From the NCBI RefSeq assembly GCF_017104715.1, contig NZ_JAAGPI010000026.1, positions 1 to 64,000 of the forward strand: a stretch of DNA of 64,000 nt. The letters run 5' to 3'. Made by a program: the position numbers and the translations under genes. Below, in pieces: positions 63,386 to 64,000 of the stretch (positions are counted from its first letter, which is position 1; every line of letters begins with the position of its first letter). This stretch comes from Burkholderia sp. Ac-20365. GTDB taxonomy: Bacteria; Pseudomonadota; Gammaproteobacteria; Burkholderiales; Burkholderiaceae. The notes under the pieces are model-generated. The model ran no database searches. It saw only the letters and a list, made by a program, of their open reading frames with translations, and was not told the DNA's origin.

Positions 63386-64000
63386 ATGCAAGAGCAAACC
63401 GTTCGCTTCAAACAGGTCGATGTGTTCACGTCGGTGCCGTTCAAAGGCAATCCGCTTGCCGTGGTCTTCGACGCCGACGGACTCGACACGGCGCAGATGC
63501 AGGCCATCGCGCAATGGACGAACCTGTCCGAAACGACGTTCCTGTTAAAGCCGACCGACCCGTCGGCCGATTATCGCGTGCGCATCTTCACGACGCAGGG
63601 CGAATTGCCGTTCGCCGGCCATCCGACGCTCGGCACCGCGCACGCGTGGCGCGAAGCGGGCAACCAGCCGAAGCAATCAGGCCGCCTCGTCCAGCAATGC
63701 GCGGCGGGTCTGATCGAACTGACGCAAGAAGATAGCGCGCGCAACGTGTGGGCCTTCGCCGCGCCGCCCGCGCGCGTCACGCCGCTCGCGCAAAGCGAAT
63801 ACGGCGCGCTCGCCGAAGCCATGCGCAGCGATGCGATCGATTACACAGCACAACCCTGCGCCATCGACAATGGTCCGCAATGGCTCGTGGTCCGTATGAA
63901 ATCGGCGGCGGCCGTGCTCGCACTCGATCCCGATGCGGCAGCGCTGCGGCGTGTCGGGCAAACCGTGGGCGCGCTCGGCCTCGCCGCTTACGGGCCACAT
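63386..64000 (+). CDS. PhzF-family isomerase/epimerase, 3' end outside window
   Basis: The first 205 codons of a PhzF-type protein; family members are about 260-300 residues, so the last third is missing. RFKQVDVFTSVPFKGNPLAVVFDADGL opens the first of the two diaminopimelate-epimerase-like halves, NLSETTFLL near 50 has the catalytic Glu, and FAGHPTLGTAHA near 75 the conserved loop. AGGAAA before the ATG at 63386 is a fair ribosome-binding site. Members isomerise a range of small acids (trans-2,3-dihydro-3-hydroxyanthranilate in PhzF); no phenazine genes are nearby. Confidence 0.92.
   Translation, partial: MQEQTVRFKQVDVFTSVPFKGNPLAVVFDADGLDTAQMQAIAQWTNLSETTFLLKPTDPSADYRVRIFTTQGELPFAGHPTLGTAHAWREAGNQPKQSGRLVQQCAAGLIELTQEDSARNVWAFAAPPARVTPLAQSEYGALAEAMRSDAIDYTAQPCAIDNGPQWLVVRMKSAAAVLALDPDAAALRRVGQTVGALGLAAYGPH

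Noticed and set aside
1..64000. CRISPR array, tRNA, rRNA, integrase, transposase or phage genes
   Set aside because: None found by eye; the only repeats are the inverted element copies.

Overview
The window is a stretch of high-GC chromosome from a betaproteobacterium of the order Burkholderiales, most likely Paraburkholderia, Burkholderia or a close relative. The evidence is gene content and order: hemF-nadD-rsfS-rlmH-maf-rng, msbA beside LPS glycosyltransferases, rsxB next to nth, an intracellular PHB depolymerase with a cysteine nucleophile, and an mctP/DUF3311 pair. There are no insertion sequences, phage genes, CRISPR arrays, tRNAs or rRNAs. Most of the DNA is ordinary core chromosome, and the long antisense ORFs are shadows caused by high third-position GC.

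Layout. 1-608 is a noncoding inverted-repeat element. 0.9-8.5 kb holds housekeeping genes on the + strand: yebC, purD, hemF, nadD, rsfS, rlmH, maf, rng. 8.5-9.6 kb holds three small unnamed genes; the first lies behind a consensus sigma-54 promoter. 9.6-15 kb is an LPS segment (msbA, a GT4 glycosyltransferase and an O-antigen ligase on the - strand; a GT2 glycosyltransferase on the + strand). 15-21 kb has dnaE, trhO and gluQ. 20.83-21.58 kb carries a second copy of the noncoding element in the opposite orientation. 21.6-30 kb has rhlE, an aldehyde dehydrogenase with a ThDP enzyme of the acetolactate synthase type, an MliC-like lysozyme inhibitor, a small lipoprotein, purT and a META-domain lipoprotein. 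30-40 kb has a long-linker FtsK, a beta-propeller lactonase, two small genes, a GH15 glycosidase, phaZ and a TetR regulator. 41-49 kb has rsxB, nth, a DUF1841 gene, two cytochromes c, a MoxR/CoxE-type pair, benE and tal. 49-57.8 kb has a VOC protein, a FUSC membrane protein, mctP with its DUF3311 partner, an overlapping trio (aminopropyltransferase-like, deoxyinosine glycosylase, ubiC), a small duplicated-repeat protein and htpG behind a consensus sigma-32 promoter. 57.9-64 kb has a MocR-type regulator, a VOC protein, a DMT exporter, a PLP aminotransferase, a RidA-like protein and a PhzF-like protein cut by the window edge.

How the genes fit together. purD and purT serve purine synthesis; nadD and hemF make cofactors; rsfS, rlmH, rng, yebC, trhO, gluQ and rhlE act on ribosomes, tRNA or RNA. 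msbA and the glycosyltransferases build LPS. phaZ mobilises stored polyhydroxybutyrate. Genes from 59.7 kb onward run in one direction and may form a small amino-acid or metabolite-handling group.

The least explained features are the two noncoding elements (each an inverted pair of related half-units, and together an inverted pair about 21 kb apart), the sigma-54 promoter before a 62-residue protein, three TGTACCG boxes in front of the MocR gene, and an acetolactate-synthase-like enzyme with Arg where the family usually has a metal-binding Asn.
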